Positions 1 through 10,233 of a stretch of 14,239 bases of DNA are shown piece by piece (within the stretch, counting starts at the first letter, position 1; each line of letters begins with the position of its first letter). The DNA is taken from positions 1 to 14,239 of the forward strand of contig NZ_LSJM01000274.1 in NCBI RefSeq assembly GCF_001557215.1, in the 5' to 3' direction. A program made the position numbers and the translations under genes. This stretch comes from Sphingomonas sp. CCH9-E2. Lineage in GTDB: Bacteria > Pseudomonadota > Alphaproteobacteria > Sphingomonadales > Sphingomonadaceae. The notes under the pieces were generated by a model. The model saw only the letters and a list, made by a program, of their open reading frames with translations, was not told where the DNA came from and did not search any database.

Positions 1-1093
1 GGGGGGTGAGAAAGGCGGGGAGGCCCGAAAGCGCAGGATCGACCAGCATCGCGATGCGGCGTTCGGCGAGGCTGCCGATTTCGCAGATCGCGAGCGCGAG
101 CATGTCGGCGGCGAAGGCGACGGGTTCGGCGTGGAAATTGCCGCCGGACAGCGCTGCGCCCGTATCGGTGAAGATCAGTGGGTTGTCGGTGACGCCGTTC
201 GCCTCGATCGCGAGCGTCGCGGCGGCCTGACGGATCAGGTCGAGGCAGGCGCCCATCACCTGCGGCTGGCAGCGCAGGCAATAGGGGTCCTGTACCCGCT
301 CATCGCCCTCGCGGTGCGAGGCGCGGATCGCGGAGCCCTCCATCAGCCCGGCGAGCGCCGCTGCCACCTCGATCTGGCCGCGATGGCCGCGCACGGCGTG
401 GATGCGCGGGTCGAACGGGGTGTCGGAGCCCTTTGCAGCCTCGGTCGAGAGCGCGCCGGTGACGAGCGCGGCGCGGAACAGCTTCTCGGTCTCGAACAGG
501 GCGGCGAGAGCATAGGCGGTGCTGAACTGAGTGCCGTTGAGCAGAGCCAGCCCTTCCTTCGGGCCGAGCGTCAGGCCGCCGAGCATGGTGCGCGCGGGGA
601 TGCGGCGCGGGCCCATCTCGACCTCACCCACCCCGATCATCGCGGCGGCGAGGTGCGCGAGGGGGGCGAGGTCGCCGCTGGCACCGACCGACCCCTGCGA
701 GGGGATGATCGGCGTGATGCCGCGGTCGAGCATGTCCTGCAGCATCGCGATCGTTGCGGGCTTCATGCCGCTATGGCCTTGCGCGAGGCTGGCGAGCTTG
801 AGCGCGATCATCAGGCGGACGACCGGCGCGGGCATCGGGTCGCCGACGCCGGCGGCGTGGCTGAGTACGATATTGCGCTGGAGCGTTTCGAGGTCGTCGT
901 CGCCGATGCGGACGCTGGCGAGCTTACCGAAGCCGGTGTTGATGCCGTACACCGGCTCGTGCCGGGCGAGGATCGCCTGTACCGCGTCGGCGCTCGCCGC
1001 GACCCTGGCGTGGCAGGACGGGTCGAGCGGGGCGGGTTCGCCGCGATAGATGGCGTTCCAGGTGGCGAGCGGGGTGTTGCCGGGGACGATCAT
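1..1093 (-). CDS. hutH: Histidine ammonia-lyase, 3' end cut by window edge
   Basis: HutH removes ammonia from L-histidine to give trans-urocanate, the first step of histidine catabolism, in the cytoplasm. Translating from the ATG at 1093 gives an open frame of 364 codons to the left edge, against about 500-510 for the family, so roughly the last quarter is missing. It begins [18 protein letters not shown]. The family motif [11 protein letters not shown] is present. The [12 protein letters not shown] motif carries Ala138-Ser139-Gly140, the tripeptide that cyclises to the MIO electrophile, and [11 protein letters not shown] follows. The start ATG overlaps the hutI stop (ATGA, 1090-1093), so hutI and hutH are translationally coupled on one leftward transcript. 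No frameshift is seen within the window. The family call is near certain; only the C-terminus is unseen. Confidence 0.97.
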   Translation of the reverse strand, partial: MIVPGNTPLATWNAIYRGEPAPLDPSCHARVAASADAVQAILARHEPVYGINTGFGKLASVRIGDDDLETLQRNIVLSHAAGVGDPMPAPVVRLMIALKLASLAQGHSGMKPATIAMLQDMLDRGITPIIPSQGSVGASGDLAPLAHLAAAMIGVGEVEMGPRRIPARTMLGGLTLGPKEGLALLNGTQFSTAYALAALFETEKLFRAALVTGALSTEAAKGSDTPFDPRIHAVRGHRGQIEVAAALAGLMEGSAIRASHREGDERVQDPYCLRCQPQVMGACLDLIRQAAATLAIEANGVTDNPLIFTDTGAALSGGNFHAEPVAFAADMLALAICEIGSLAERRIAMLVDPALSGLPAFLTP

Positions 1094-2277
1094 GTGCCTG
1101 CGAATACTCGTGCATGGAGGGGGTTGGCGGCGATGCGATAGACGAGCTCGGCGGGGTCGGAGATGGTCCAGATGGCGAGGTCGGCAGGTTGGCCGGGTTG
1201 CAGCGTGCCGCCGGTGATGTCGAGCGCGCGGGCGGCGTTGACGGTTACGCCGCGCAGACATTCGGTGACGGTCAGGCGGAAGAAGGTCGCGCCCATGTTC
1301 ATCGCCAGCAGGATCGACGCCATCGGCGAGGTGCCGGGGTTGCAGTCGGTGGCGAGGGCGATCGGGACGCCCGCGTCGCGCAGGGCTTGAATCGGTGGGC
1401 GGCGTTCTTCGCGGGTGAAGTAGAAGGCGCCGGGGAGGAGCGTTGCGACGGTGCCGCTGGCGGCCATCGCGGCGATACCGGCGGCGTCGAGATGCTCGAG
1501 GTGATCGGCGGAGAGCGCGCCGTGGCGGGCGGCGAGGGCTGCGCCGTTGAGGTTCGAGAGCTGTTCGGCGTGGAGCTTCACCGGGAGCCCGTGCGCGACT
1601 GCGGCGGCGAGGATGCGGTCGGTTTGTTCTGCGGAAAATCCGATCCCCTCGCAGAAGGCGTCGACCGCATCGGCGAGGTCCACTGCGGCGGGGATGATCT
1701 CACGGCACACCAGATCGACATAGCCATCAGCATCGCCCTTATACTCGGGCGGGACGGCGTGGGCGGCGAGCAGGGTGGTGTGGACGCGGACGTTGCGGGC
1801 TTCGCCGAGGCGGCGGGCGGCGCGGAGCATCTTGAGCTCGTCGTCGAGGGTCAGCCCGTAGCCGGACTTGATCTCGACCGTAGTGACGCCTTCGCCGATC
1901 AGCTGGTCGAGGCGGGGGAGCGCGCTGGCGATCAGCTCCTCCTCGCTGGCGGCGCGGGTGGCAGTGACGGTGGAGAGGATGCCGCCGCCGGCGCGGGCGA
2001 TTTCCTCATAGGTTGCGCCTTCGAGCCGTGCCTCGAACTCTCTGGCGCGGTTGCCGGCGTGGACGAGATGGGTGTGGCAGTCGATCAGGCCCGGCGTGAT
2101 CCAGCGGCCGTCGCAGTCGATGATTTCGCGCGCATCGGGGGCTTCGGCGTCGGGGCCGACATAGGTGATCGTGTCGCCGGTTGCCGCGACCGCGCCATCC
2201 TCGACCACGCCCAGCCCGTCGCCGGTCATCGTCGCGAGACGCGCGTTGCGCCAGAGCTTGTCCGCAGGAGTCGCCAT
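1090..2277 (-). CDS. hutI: Imidazolonepropionase
   Basis: HutI hydrolyses 4-imidazolone-5-propanoate to N-formimino-L-glutamate, the third step of the pathway. The protein is 395 aa, normal for the family. It is an amidohydrolase-fold metal enzyme: DCHTH gives metal ligands His68 and His70, EIKSGYG lies at 135-141, KLHAEQ gives His236, SADHLEHL lies at 256-263, and ATDCNPG gives Asp311. The start was placed at ATG 2277 ([17 protein letters not shown]) because homologues begin at this sort of distance before [10 protein letters not shown]. An in-frame ATG at 2304 and a longer frame to 2418 exist, but the longer one reads back through the operator palindrome and the repeat. Neither ATG has a good Shine-Dalgarno. 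The stop overlaps the hutH start. It is probably repressed by HutC at the palindrome 28 nt upstream. Confidence 0.96.
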   Translation of the reverse strand: MATPADKLWRNARLATMTGDGLGVVEDGAVAATGDTITYVGPDAEAPDAREIIDCDGRWITPGLIDCHTHLVHAGNRAREFEARLEGATYEEIARAGGGILSTVTATRAASEEELIASALPRLDQLIGEGVTTVEIKSGYGLTLDDELKMLRAARRLGEARNVRVHTTLLAAHAVPPEYKGDADGYVDLVCREIIPAAVDLADAVDAFCEGIGFSAEQTDRILAAAVAHGLPVKLHAEQLSNLNGAALAARHGALSADHLEHLDAAGIAAMAASGTVATLLPGAFYFTREERRPPIQALRDAGVPIALATDCNPGTSPMASILLAMNMGATFFRLTVTECLRGVTVNAARALDITGGTLQPGQPADLAIWTISDPAELVYRIAANPLHARVFAGT

Positions 2278-2304
2278 GCGTTTAGTGTTGGACAGTGCGG
2301 CCAT

Positions 2305-2318
2305 TATGTCTAGACATA
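2305..2318. promoter_or_regulatory. Candidate HutC operator, 14-nt perfect palindrome
   Basis: TATGTCTAGACATA is a perfect 14-nt palindrome between divergent hutI and hutF. GntR/HutC-family regulators typically bind TGT-N4-ACA type palindromes, and hutC lies in this locus. On the minus strand the palindrome overlaps a -10-like CATAAT (2303-2308), which would start transcription around 2296, leave a leader of about 20 nt before the hutI ATG at 2277, and exclude the alternative ATG at 2304. No convincing -35 was found. The sequence match is direct; assignment to HutC is inference from symmetry and context. Confidence 0.6.
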
Positions 2319-2354
2319 TTCGCGATGAGTCCGGCGATGGCATCGACGCACACC

Positions 2355-2484
2355 CAATCCTCCCCCGCCAGGGGGAGGTGGCGCGCGCAGCGCGACGGAG
2401 GGGGCCGGCGGCGGTCACGCCTGAACCGCTTCCTCCCCCTCCACCAGCTTCGCTGGTCCCCCTCCCCCTGGCGGGGGAGGATTG
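2355..2484. repeat. Pair of REP-like palindromic units in inverted orientation
   Basis: The outer 24 nt at 2355-2378 and 2461-2484 are exact reverse complements. Each arm is itself a hairpin with a core of CCTCCCCC, 4-nt loop, GGGGGAGG. Inside each arm lies a second, different hairpin: CGCGC-GCA-GCGCG on the left (about 2383-2395) and ACCAGC-GAA-GCTGGT on the right (about 2442-2456). Each is followed by a GGAGGGGG tract read inward. The element is therefore two related units of about 50 nt facing each other, a BIME-like arrangement. No coding frame is credible here. It fills most of the hutI-hutF gap and ends 4 nt before the hutF start. Confidence 0.8.
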
Positions 2485-2488
2485 ATGG
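2461..2488 (+). promoter_or_regulatory. hutF ribosome binding site embedded in repeat hairpin
   Basis: The only good Shine-Dalgarno before hutF is GGGGGAGG at 2473-2480, 8 nt before the ATG at 2489. It is the 3' strand of a perfect 8-bp GC hairpin with loop TGGC (2461-2480), the right terminal arm of the repeat. In RNA the site would be largely sequestered by CCTCCCCC. This decides the hutF start and suggests restricted initiation, but no structure has been measured. Confidence 0.55.
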
Positions 2489-3832
2489 ATGACGCTCTGG
2501 TTCGAAACTGCGTTGCTGGATCATGGCTGGACCGATCGGGTCCGGCTGACGCTGGCGGGCGGACGCATCGAGCGGGTCGAGGTTGGGGTCGATCCCGAGC
2601 GTGGCGACGAACGGCATTTTGCGGCTCTGCCGGGGCTGCCCAACCTGCACAGCCACGCATTTCAGCGCGCGATGGCGGGGCTGACCGAGGCGCGCGGCGC
2701 GTCGGAAGACGATTTCTGGTCGTGGCGTGAGCTGATGTACCGGTTCGTGGCACAGATCGGGCCGGAGCAGTGCGAGGCGATTGCGGCGCTCGCCTATGCC
2801 GAGATGCTGGAGAGCGGGTTCACGCGGGTCGGCGAGTTTCATTATCTCCACCATGCGCCCGACGGGTCGCGCTACGCCGATGTCGCCGAGATGAGCGGGC
2901 GGATCGCGGCGGCGGCGGAGATTTCGGGGATCGGGCTGACGCTGCTGCCCGTATTCTACGCGCATGGCGGGTTCGGGGGGCAGGCGCCGGGCACTGCGCA
3001 GGCCCGGTTTATCACTGACGTCGATGGTTTTGCCGATCTGGTCGAGCGCGCCGGGGCGATACTGCCGCGTGATGGGGTGATCGGGATTGCGCCGCACAGC
3101 CTGCGCGCGGTGACACCGGAGGAGCTGGGTGCGCTGCTGCCGATCGCCAGGGGCGGGCCGGTGCATATCCATATCGCCGAGCAGGTGAAGGAAGTGGACG
3201 ACTGTATCGCGTGGAGCGGGCGGCGGCCGGTGCGCTGGCTGCTCGACGCGGCGCCGGTCGATTCGCGCTGGACGCTGGTGCATGCGACGCATGTCGATGT
3301 GGGTGAGGTTGCGGACATCGCGGCGCGCGGTGCGGTGGCGGGGCTGTGCCCGGTGACCGAGGCCAATCTGGGCGACGGATTGTTTCCCGCGGGCGCATTT
3401 CTCGATAGCGGCGGCGCTCTGGGTGTGGGGAGCGATTCGAACGTGCGGATCGATGCGGCGGAGGAGTTGCGGGTGCTCGAATATGGCCAGCGGCTGACCC
3501 TGCGTGGACGCAATCAACTGGCGAGCGCGGCGCGGCCTTCGACCGGTGCGCGGCTGTTCGAGGCGGCGGCGCGTGGTGGCGGGCAGTCGCTTGCGGTTGC
3601 GACCGGGCTTGCGGCTGGCCGCCCGGCGGACATTGTTTCGCTCGATCGTAGTGATCCCGCATTCGAGGGGCGTAGTGGCGATGCACTGATCGACAGCTGG
3701 ATCTTTGCCAGCCGTCGCCCGATCGACTGTGTGTGGCGCGGCGGGGTCAAGCAGGTGGCGGGCGGGCGGCACCGGCATCGCGACGCGATCGAGGCGCGCT
3801 ATCGCACGGCGCTGCGGGGCCTGCTGGCATGA
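2489..3832 (+). CDS. hutF: Formimidoylglutamate deiminase
   Basis: HutF converts N-formimino-L-glutamate to N-formyl-L-glutamate and ammonia. It marks the pathway branch in which N-formylglutamate deformylase (HutG) finishes the job; that gene is not in the window. The protein is 447 aa, usual for the family. Amidohydrolase features in order are [14 protein letters not shown] with metal ligands His54 and His56, [13 protein letters not shown] at 201-213, VHIHIAEQ with His226 and His228, LVHATHVD with His265 and His268, and VGSDSN with Asp316. The C-terminus [20 protein letters not shown] closes the composite beta domain. An ATG at 2485 is in another frame and gives an unrelated 82-codon shadow. 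The stop overlaps the hutC start (ATGA, 3829-3832), indicating an operon. Confidence 0.96.
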   Translation: MTLWFETALLDHGWTDRVRLTLAGGRIERVEVGVDPERGDERHFAALPGLPNLHSHAFQRAMAGLTEARGASEDDFWSWRELMYRFVAQIGPEQCEAIAALAYAEMLESGFTRVGEFHYLHHAPDGSRYADVAEMSGRIAAAAEISGIGLTLLPVFYAHGGFGGQAPGTAQARFITDVDGFADLVERAGAILPRDGVIGIAPHSLRAVTPEELGALLPIARGGPVHIHIAEQVKEVDDCIAWSGRRPVRWLLDAAPVDSRWTLVHATHVDVGEVADIAARGAVAGLCPVTEANLGDGLFPAGAFLDSGGALGVGSDSNVRIDAAEELRVLEYGQRLTLRGRNQLASAARPSTGARLFEAAARGGGQSLAVATGLAAGRPADIVSLDRSDPAFEGRSGDALIDSWIFASRRPIDCVWRGGVKQVAGGRHRHRDAIEARYRTALRGLLA

Positions 3833-4524
3833 GCGTCGAGGCGCGAATCCGGGGCGAGATCGAGGCGCGCATCCGATCGGGCGAATGGGGTCCGGGCACG
3901 CGGGTGCCGACCGAATATGAGCTGATGGACGCTTATCGCTGTGCGCGGGCGACGGCGAACAAGGCGTTGAGCCGTCTCGCGCGCGAGGGGCTGATCGAGC
4001 GCAAGCGGCGGGCGGGCAGCTTTGTCGCTCCGCCAGCGATCCGCACGCCAGTGGTGGGCGTGCCAGATATCGCGGCGCTGATCGCCGATCGCGGTGAGGC
4101 ATATCGCTGGGAATTGCTGACAGTGAATTTGCACCGCCGCGCGCCCATGGGCTTCCCGGTGCGCGGGTCGGGCAGCGGGTGGCTGGTGCTGACCGGGGTG
4201 CATCATGCCGGGCGGTCGCCGTTCGGATGGGAGGAGCGCTGGCTCGATCTCGCTGCTGCCCCCGGCGCGGCGGATGCGGATTTTTCGGCGACGGCGCCGG
4301 GCAGCTGGCTGCTCGCCAACATCCCCTGGACCGATGCGCGGCACCGGATTGCGGCCGTGGGGGCGAGCGCCGAGGCGGCCGGTCGGCTGAAGCTGAAGGA
4401 AGGCGCGCCCTGCCTCCAGGTCGAGCGCTGGACGTGGCGCGGCAAGGCCCCGGTGACGTTCGCGCGCCAGATCTTTCCGGGCGAGCATTACCAGCTGGTC
4501 GAGGATTTCACGCCGCGCGGTTAG
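3829..4524 (+). CDS. hutC: Histidine utilization repressor, GntR/UTRA family
   Basis: HutC represses hut operons and in this family responds to urocanate. The protein is 231 aa. The N-terminal 70 residues are a GntR winged helix: the RVPTEYELMDAY motif, then ATANKALSRLAREGLIERKR and GSFVAPP for the wing. A linker leads to a UTRA effector domain at about 85-225, with the WLVLTGVHHAGRSPFGWEER strand region and a C-terminal LQVERWTWRGKAPVTFARQ segment. ATG 3829 was chosen because [15 protein letters not shown] leads straight into helix 1 and overlaps the hutF stop by 4 nt; a longer frame from 3733 would lie inside hutF. It lacks a clear ribosome binding site, so coupling to hutF is likely. The probable target is the palindrome at 2305-2318, giving control of both arms and of itself. 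Confidence 0.94.
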   Translation: MSVEARIRGEIEARIRSGEWGPGTRVPTEYELMDAYRCARATANKALSRLAREGLIERKRRAGSFVAPPAIRTPVVGVPDIAALIADRGEAYRWELLTVNLHRRAPMGFPVRGSGSGWLVLTGVHHAGRSPFGWEERWLDLAAAPGAADADFSATAPGSWLLANIPWTDARHRIAAVGASAEAAGRLKLKEGAPCLQVERWTWRGKAPVTFARQIFPGEHYQLVEDFTPRG

Positions 4525-4543
4525 CGGCAGCACGGAGACGACA

Positions 4544-4810
4544 ATGTTCAAGCGCGTGTTTCTGGACCATCCCCGCGATGTCGGCGAAAGCTATGGCGAA
4601 CATTTCGCGACGGCCGCCGGGTTTGGGGTGCGGATGGTTGGCGGTGGCTTGGCCTGCATCGTCCATGCGTTCGTGCCGGTCCTGTTCGTGCGGACTGCGA
4701 GCGATACGGTGAAGTCGCTCTATGCGACGATGAAGGCGCGCCAGCCGGCCTTTGCCAAGCAGCCGCCCGCCTTCGCTGCGCCCGAATGGCAGCTCGATTA
4801 CGAGATCTAG
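4544..4810 (+). CDS. Small DUF6356-like membrane protein
   Basis: The 88-aa protein begins MFKRVFLDHPRDVGESYGEHF, a start I recognise from alphaproteobacterial proteins called DUF6356. Function is unknown. Residues about 24-49 form one hydrophobic stretch (AAGFGVRMVGGGLACIVHAF onward) that fits a single membrane helix. The tail at 66-84 is proline- and alanine-rich, with the repeated words QPAFAKQPPAFAAP. A GGAG Shine-Dalgarno at 4534-4537 lies 6 nt before the ATG. It starts 19 nt after hutC and ends 1 nt before the next ORF, so it probably rides on the hutFC transcript. A direct role in histidine use is not shown. Confidence 0.8.
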   Translation: MFKRVFLDHPRDVGESYGEHFATAAGFGVRMVGGGLACIVHAFVPVLFVRTASDTVKSLYATMKARQPAFAKQPPAFAAPEWQLDYEI

Positions 4811-4811
4811 G

Positions 4812-6167
4812 ATGCGGATCGATCATGTCGCGATCATCGGCGCGGGGTTCTCGGGCACGCTGCAGGCGATCAACCTGTTGCGGCACAAGGGTCCGCGCGC
4901 GACGTTGATCGAGCGGGCGGCGACGCCGGGGCTGGGTCTGGCCTATGGCGCGGCGCACCCCAGCCATTTGCTCAATGTCCGCGCGAGCAACATGAGCGCC
5001 TTTCCCGACCAGCCGGGGCATTTTGCGGAGTGGCTGGCGGCGCGCGGGGTGGCGGATGCCGCCAATGCCTTTGCCGCACGGGTGACCTATGGCGAATATC
5101 TGCGCGAACTGCTCGACGCGGCGATTGCCGGGGGTGCGGGGCGACTGACGGTCGTGCGCGGGGCCGTGACCGGGCTGGAGCAGCGATCCGATGGCATATC
5201 GCTGGCGATGGCGGACGGGAGTGCGATCGGCGCGGATGCGGTAGTGCTGGCAGTCGGCAATCTGCCGCCGCACGATCCACCGGGGCTCGATCCGGCAATG
5301 CTGCCCGACGACCTGTACAAGGGCGATCCCTGGGCGGGCGATGTCGGGGACGGGTTGAGCGACGATGACACGGTGCTGGTGATCGGCACCGGGCTGACGA
5401 TGATCGACGTTGCGCTGATGCTGGAGGCGCGCGGCTTTGGTGGGCGGATCGTCGCGCTGTCGCGGCGCGGGTTGCTGCCCCGGCGGCACGCCAGCGGCGC
5501 GGCGTGGGAGCGGATCGACGCGCGGCCTGCGACGGTAGCGTCGGCACTGGTGCGCCGGGTTCGCGTGCGCGCGGCGGAGATTGGCTGGCGCAATGCGGTG
5601 GACGAACTGCGGCCCTTTACCCAGCCGATGTGGGCGAATGCGAGCGCGGCGGAGCGGGCGCGGTTCCTGCGCCACCTGCGTCCGTGGTGGGACGTGCATC
5701 GCCACCGGCTCGCGCCGCAGGTAGCCGACCGGCTCGACGCAATGATGGCGCGGGGACAGCTGCAGCTGATTGCGGGCAGGACTTTGGGGTTTCAGCCCGG
5801 TGCGGGCACGGTGACGCTGCACTGGCGTCCGCGCGGTGCGGAGGCTGCCCAGACGATGGTGGTGCGGCGCGTGGTGAACTGCACCGGGCCGCTGGGCGAT
5901 CTGGGGCGGACGACCGATCCGCTGCTTGTAGCGTTGCGCGACACTGGCGCGATCCGGCCCGATGCGGCGCATCTGGGGATCGACGTGAACGGGGCGGGCG
6001 AGGTGATCGGCGCCGACGGCCGCGCGAATCCGCACATCCTGGCGCTCGGCCCGATGACGCGCGGGGCGTTCTGGGAGATCGTCGCGGTGCCGGATATCCG
6101 TCGCCAGACTTGGGACGTCGCGCGCCGCCTGTCCAACGCGCATTGGGTCGGGGGCGAGGGGCTTTAG
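4812..6167 (+). CDS. FAD/NAD(P)-binding protein, NAD_binding_9 type
   Basis: The 451-aa soluble flavoprotein has two dinucleotide-binding folds. GAGFSG at 10-15 is the N-terminal FAD site, followed by an acidic end of strand 2 (LIERA, about 32-36). LNVRASNMSAFPDQPGHFAEWL at 54-75 is the hallmark of the family. A second Rossmann motif, IGTGLTMIDVALML, lies at 191-204 and fits NAD(P)H. ALSRRGLLPRRH and a late VVNCTGP follow. These proteins resemble amine or amino-acid monooxygenases, but the substrate is unknown. The start at 4812 leaves 1 nt after the upstream stop and has only a weak AGG, suggesting translational coupling. A frame extending to 4752 would overlap the upstream gene and is unlikely. 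Family call good, specific reaction unknown. Confidence 0.85.
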   Translation: MRIDHVAIIGAGFSGTLQAINLLRHKGPRATLIERAATPGLGLAYGAAHPSHLLNVRASNMSAFPDQPGHFAEWLAARGVADAANAFAARVTYGEYLRELLDAAIAGGAGRLTVVRGAVTGLEQRSDGISLAMADGSAIGADAVVLAVGNLPPHDPPGLDPAMLPDDLYKGDPWAGDVGDGLSDDDTVLVIGTGLTMIDVALMLEARGFGGRIVALSRRGLLPRRHASGAAWERIDARPATVASALVRRVRVRAAEIGWRNAVDELRPFTQPMWANASAAERARFLRHLRPWWDVHRHRLAPQVADRLDAMMARGQLQLIAGRTLGFQPGAGTVTLHWRPRGAEAAQTMVVRRVVNCTGPLGDLGRTTDPLLVALRDTGAIRPDAAHLGIDVNGAGEVIGADGRANPHILALGPMTRGAFWEIVAVPDIRRQTWDVARRLSNAHWVGGEGL

Positions 6168-6197
6168 GACGTATCGACGTAAGCGACCCGTCGAGCT

Positions 6198-6489
6198 CTA
6201 TCCTCCCCCGCCGGCCTCTCCCTTGGGAGCGACCGGATCGAACAGTAGTGCGCCCGCGACTCGGTCCGCATAATGACGCGGTGACAGGCGGGCCCAGATG
6301 TTGCGGCGCGCGGCGTCGCGGGCGTCCTGCGTGATGTCATGATCCCCCGCGACCGGTCAGCCCAAGCGCGCGCTCCAGACGAGCGTATCGGTGTGGCGAT
6401 CGGTGACGGTCAGCACCGGAAAGCGGGCGGCGGGATTGGCGAGGCCACGGTCGGAACATCTCCCGGTCCAACGCATTGCGCGCGATCAT
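6198..6489 (-). pseudogene. Decayed protein-coding remnant
   Basis: On the minus strand an ATG at 6489, with GAGG 7 nt before it, begins MIARNALDREMF. Protein-like sequence then shifts to another frame: GLANPAARFPVLTVTDRH continuing TDTLVWSARLG to a TGA. After the stop the same frame reads DITQDARDAARRNIWARLSP and then RHYADRVAGALLFDPV, ending at TAG 6198-6200. Codons in these stretches have G or C at most third positions, like the real genes. One frame change and one stop in about 290 nt fit a broken gene. The TDTLVW plus ARRNIWARL pattern loosely recalls DUF4136-type lipoproteins, but I do not claim that family. It could also be two tiny ORFs or chance. Confidence 0.4.
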
Positions 6490-6498
6490 ACGGGAACC

Positions 6499-6519
6499 TC
6501 GCACGCGCGCAGCGTGCGA
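6499..6519. repeat. Perfect 8-bp hairpin in the gap beside tRNA-Pro
   Basis: TCGCACGC and GCGTGCGA flank the 5-nt loop GCGCA. No T-tract follows directly on either strand, so it is not a standard intrinsic terminator. On the minus strand it lies immediately before the GAGG of the decayed coding remnant. The rest of 6168-6574 holds that remnant, this hairpin and the terminator-like stem; nothing else was recognised. Confidence 0.5.
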
Positions 6520-6543
6520 TCCTATCAGAGATTTTGTGCCGCT

Positions 6544-6572
6544 GAAAACAATTCCTAGTCGCTGGCTAGGAA
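6544..6572 (-). terminator. Probable terminator of tRNA-Pro
   Basis: Just after the tRNA 3' end on the minus strand, TTCCTAG and CTAGGAA form a 7-bp stem with loop CCAGCGA (6552-6572), followed by TTGTTTTC. The stem is short and not GC-rich, but its position and trailing T-rich run fit a rho-independent terminator. Confidence 0.45.
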
Positions 6573-6574
6573 AG

Positions 6575-6651
6575 TGGTCGGGGAAAGAGGATTCGAACCT
6601 CCGGCCCCTGCCTCCCGAAGGCAGTGCTCTACCAGGCTGAGCTATTCCCCG
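6575..6651 (-). tRNA. tRNA-Pro, anticodon CGG
   Basis: The 77-nt cloverleaf reads on the minus strand with acceptor CGGGGAA pairing TTCCCCG, D arm AGCTC...GAGC, and anticodon stem CTGCC/GGCAG around the loop TTCGGGA, giving anticodon CGG for codon CCG. The T arm is GGAGG-TTCGAAT-CCTCT, the discriminator is A, and CCA is encoded at 6577-6575. The C1-G72 first pair is the known bacterial tRNA-Pro identity element. No attL/attR duplication of its 3' end was seen in the window. Confidence 0.96.
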
Positions 6652-6714
6652 ACTGAGCGGCGAAGTCCTTGGCAAAGGCCCCGGGTGGGCAGACCGCGTC
6701 GCTTGGAGGCGCGC

Positions 6715-6742
6715 CTATAACCGGCACTTTGCAGCTGCGCAA
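6715..6742 (-). promoter_or_regulatory. Weak candidate promoter for tRNA-Pro
   Basis: On the minus strand TTGCGC (6742-6737) and TTATAG (6720-6715) are separated by 16 nt, about 60 nt before the tRNA 5' end. The -35 matches consensus at only three positions. Position between the upstream gene's stop and the tRNA supports it; the sequence alone is weak. Confidence 0.3.
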
Positions 6743-6763
6743 GCGCTGCGTTGCACGGTTTTT

Positions 6764-8062
6764 TCACGCGCCGCGCGCATCGAGCATGTCGGAAACGCTC
6801 GTAAACTTCTCGCGCGGGGAATCGCTGCGGGCACCGGCGATCTCTGCCGCGTCGATCTTCTGCCAGTCGCGGAAGGTGACGACATCGACGTTGCGCGAGG
6901 CGAGCAGCGCGTCGAGGCCGGGACGCCCGGCCTTGCCGGTCCCGCCCGGTGTGTCCCCGGCGATCTTCTCGGCGATCGCGAATCCGTCGGGGCGGTTGGT
7001 GCCGATCGTCCCGGTCGGGCCGCGCCGCGCCCAGCCGACGGCATAGAGGCCGGGCAGGACGCGCCCTTCGTCATTGGCGAAGCGCCCGGCGCGGTCGTCA
7101 TAGGGCACGCCTTCGATCTTTGGCGTGCGATAGCCGATGCAGGAGACGATCAGGCTGGCGGGGATCGCATAGGTTTCGCCCGTGCCGACCGCCGCACCGC
7201 GTTCGTCGAGGCGGGTGCGCTCGACAATGATGCGCTCGGCGCGGCCATCGCCCTCGATCCGCAGCGGCATCGCGAAGAAATCGAAGATGATGTGCACCGG
7301 CTTGTCGACGCTGGCGGCAGCATAAGTGCGCAGATGGGCGACCGATTTGCGCAGGCCCGGCTCAAGCAGCGCGTCGTCGATGTCGGGCGGGAAATCGGCG
7401 GGATCGACCACCGGGGCGGCGCGCGCGAGATTGGCGAGCTCGCCCAGCTCCTTTGGCGTCATCGCGATCTGGTGCGGGCCACGGCGGCCGAGCAGGGTGA
7501 TCGTATCGATCGACGAGCTGGTCAGGGCATTGAGCGCGGGCGACACGATGTCCGACCCTGCGAACTCGCCGCGCGTCTTGGCCAGGATGCGCGCGACATC
7601 GAGCGCGACATTGCCGTTGCCGATCACCACCGCGCCGGGGCCACTGAGCGGGGGATTGAGCGCGGCAAAATCGGGATGGCCGTTATACCAGCCGACGAAC
7701 GCTGCCGATCCGGTGACGCCGGGCAAGTCGGCGCCGGGTACCTCCAGCGGGCGATCGAATGGCGCGCCGGTCGCCAGCACGACCGCGTCATACAGTGCCA
7801 TCAGCTCGGGGGTCGTCACGTCCTTGCCGACCGTGACATTGCCGACGAAGCGGACATTGTCGGTGATCGCAACCGCTTCATAGCGGCGCGACACGCTCTT
7901 AATCGACTGGTGATCCGGCGCGACGCCGCTGCGGATCAGGCCGAATGGGACGGGCAGCCGGTCGATGATGTCGACGCGGACATCCTCTCCGAACTGTTTT
8001 TGGCAGGCCTCTGCGGTGTAATAGCCCGCCGGCCCCGATCCGATCACTGCGATATGCCGCAT
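6764..8062 (-). CDS. FAD-dependent ferredoxin-NADP reductase, FprA/adrenodoxin reductase family
   Basis: The 432-aa protein is of the glutathione-reductase-fold ferredoxin-NADP reductases, which pass electrons between NADPH and ferredoxin in the cytoplasm. [10 protein letters not shown] at 8-17 binds [21 protein letters not shown] at 34-51 is the diagnostic family motif. [13 protein letters not shown] from 148 is the NADP-binding fold. [20 protein letters not shown] near residue 350 is the conserved C-terminal FAD/NADP contact. Length is close to the 450-aa norm. An AAAAGGACC ribosome binding site lies 6-7 nt before ATG 8062. It is a separate unit: the rpoD terminator lies upstream and tRNA-Pro downstream on the same strand. 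The electron partner is not identifiable here. Confidence 0.92.
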   Translation of the reverse strand: MRHIAVIGSGPAGYYTAEACQKQFGEDVRVDIIDRLPVPFGLIRSGVAPDHQSIKSVSRRYEAVAITDNVRFVGNVTVGKDVTTPELMALYDAVVLATGAPFDRPLEVPGADLPGVTGSAAFVGWYNGHPDFAALNPPLSGPGAVVIGNGNVALDVARILAKTRGEFAGSDIVSPALNALTSSSIDTITLLGRRGPHQIAMTPKELGELANLARAAPVVDPADFPPDIDDALLEPGLRKSVAHLRTYAAASVDKPVHIIFDFFAMPLRIEGDGRAERIIVERTRLDERGAAVGTGETYAIPASLIVSCIGYRTPKIEGVPYDDRAGRFANDEGRVLPGLYAVGWARRGPTGTIGTNRPDGFAIAEKIAGDTPGGTGKAGRPGLDALLASRNVDVVTFRDWQKIDAAEIAGARSDSPREKFTSVSDMLDARGA

Positions 8063-8131
8063 GCCCGGTCCTTTTCTGTTGTGGGGCAGAGGCTAGCGGC
8101 GAATCGGGGAAGCGCAAGCGCGCCGGACACA

Positions 8132-8159
8132 AGAAAAGGGCCGCCCGGACGGACGGCCC
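8132..8159 (-). terminator. Intrinsic terminator after rpoD
   Basis: On the minus strand GGGCCGTCC and GGGCGGCCC form a 9-bp stem (one G-U) with loop GTCC, followed by TTTTCT. It starts 26 nt after the rpoD stop and ends the dnaG-rpoD transcript before the ferredoxin reductase gene. This is a strong, classical structure. Confidence 0.9.
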
Positions 8160-8184
8160 CGTTTTCGCTGTCAATCAATCGACC

Positions 8185-10212
<2,028 letters not shown>

Positions 10213-10233
10213 CGACTGCCTTTGAAATCATAT

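Noticed and set aside
2355..2484. Direct-repeat pattern suggestive of a CRISPR array
   Set aside because: There are only two units, they are inverted, and there are no spacers of even length.
2282..4102. 606-codon minus-strand frame opposite hutF and hutC
   Set aside because: Arg/Pro-rich shadow of two well-supported plus-strand genes, and it would cross the operator and repeat.
6575..6651. tRNA-Pro as an integration site for a genomic island
   Set aside because: No integrase gene and no direct repeat of the tRNA 3' end were seen, and both flanks look chromosomal.
6337..6675. 112-codon minus-strand ORF with [21 protein letters not shown]
   Set aside because: Its N-terminal half is simply translated tRNA-Pro, a frequent false annotation; only a few residues around MIARNALDREM may belong to the decayed gene.
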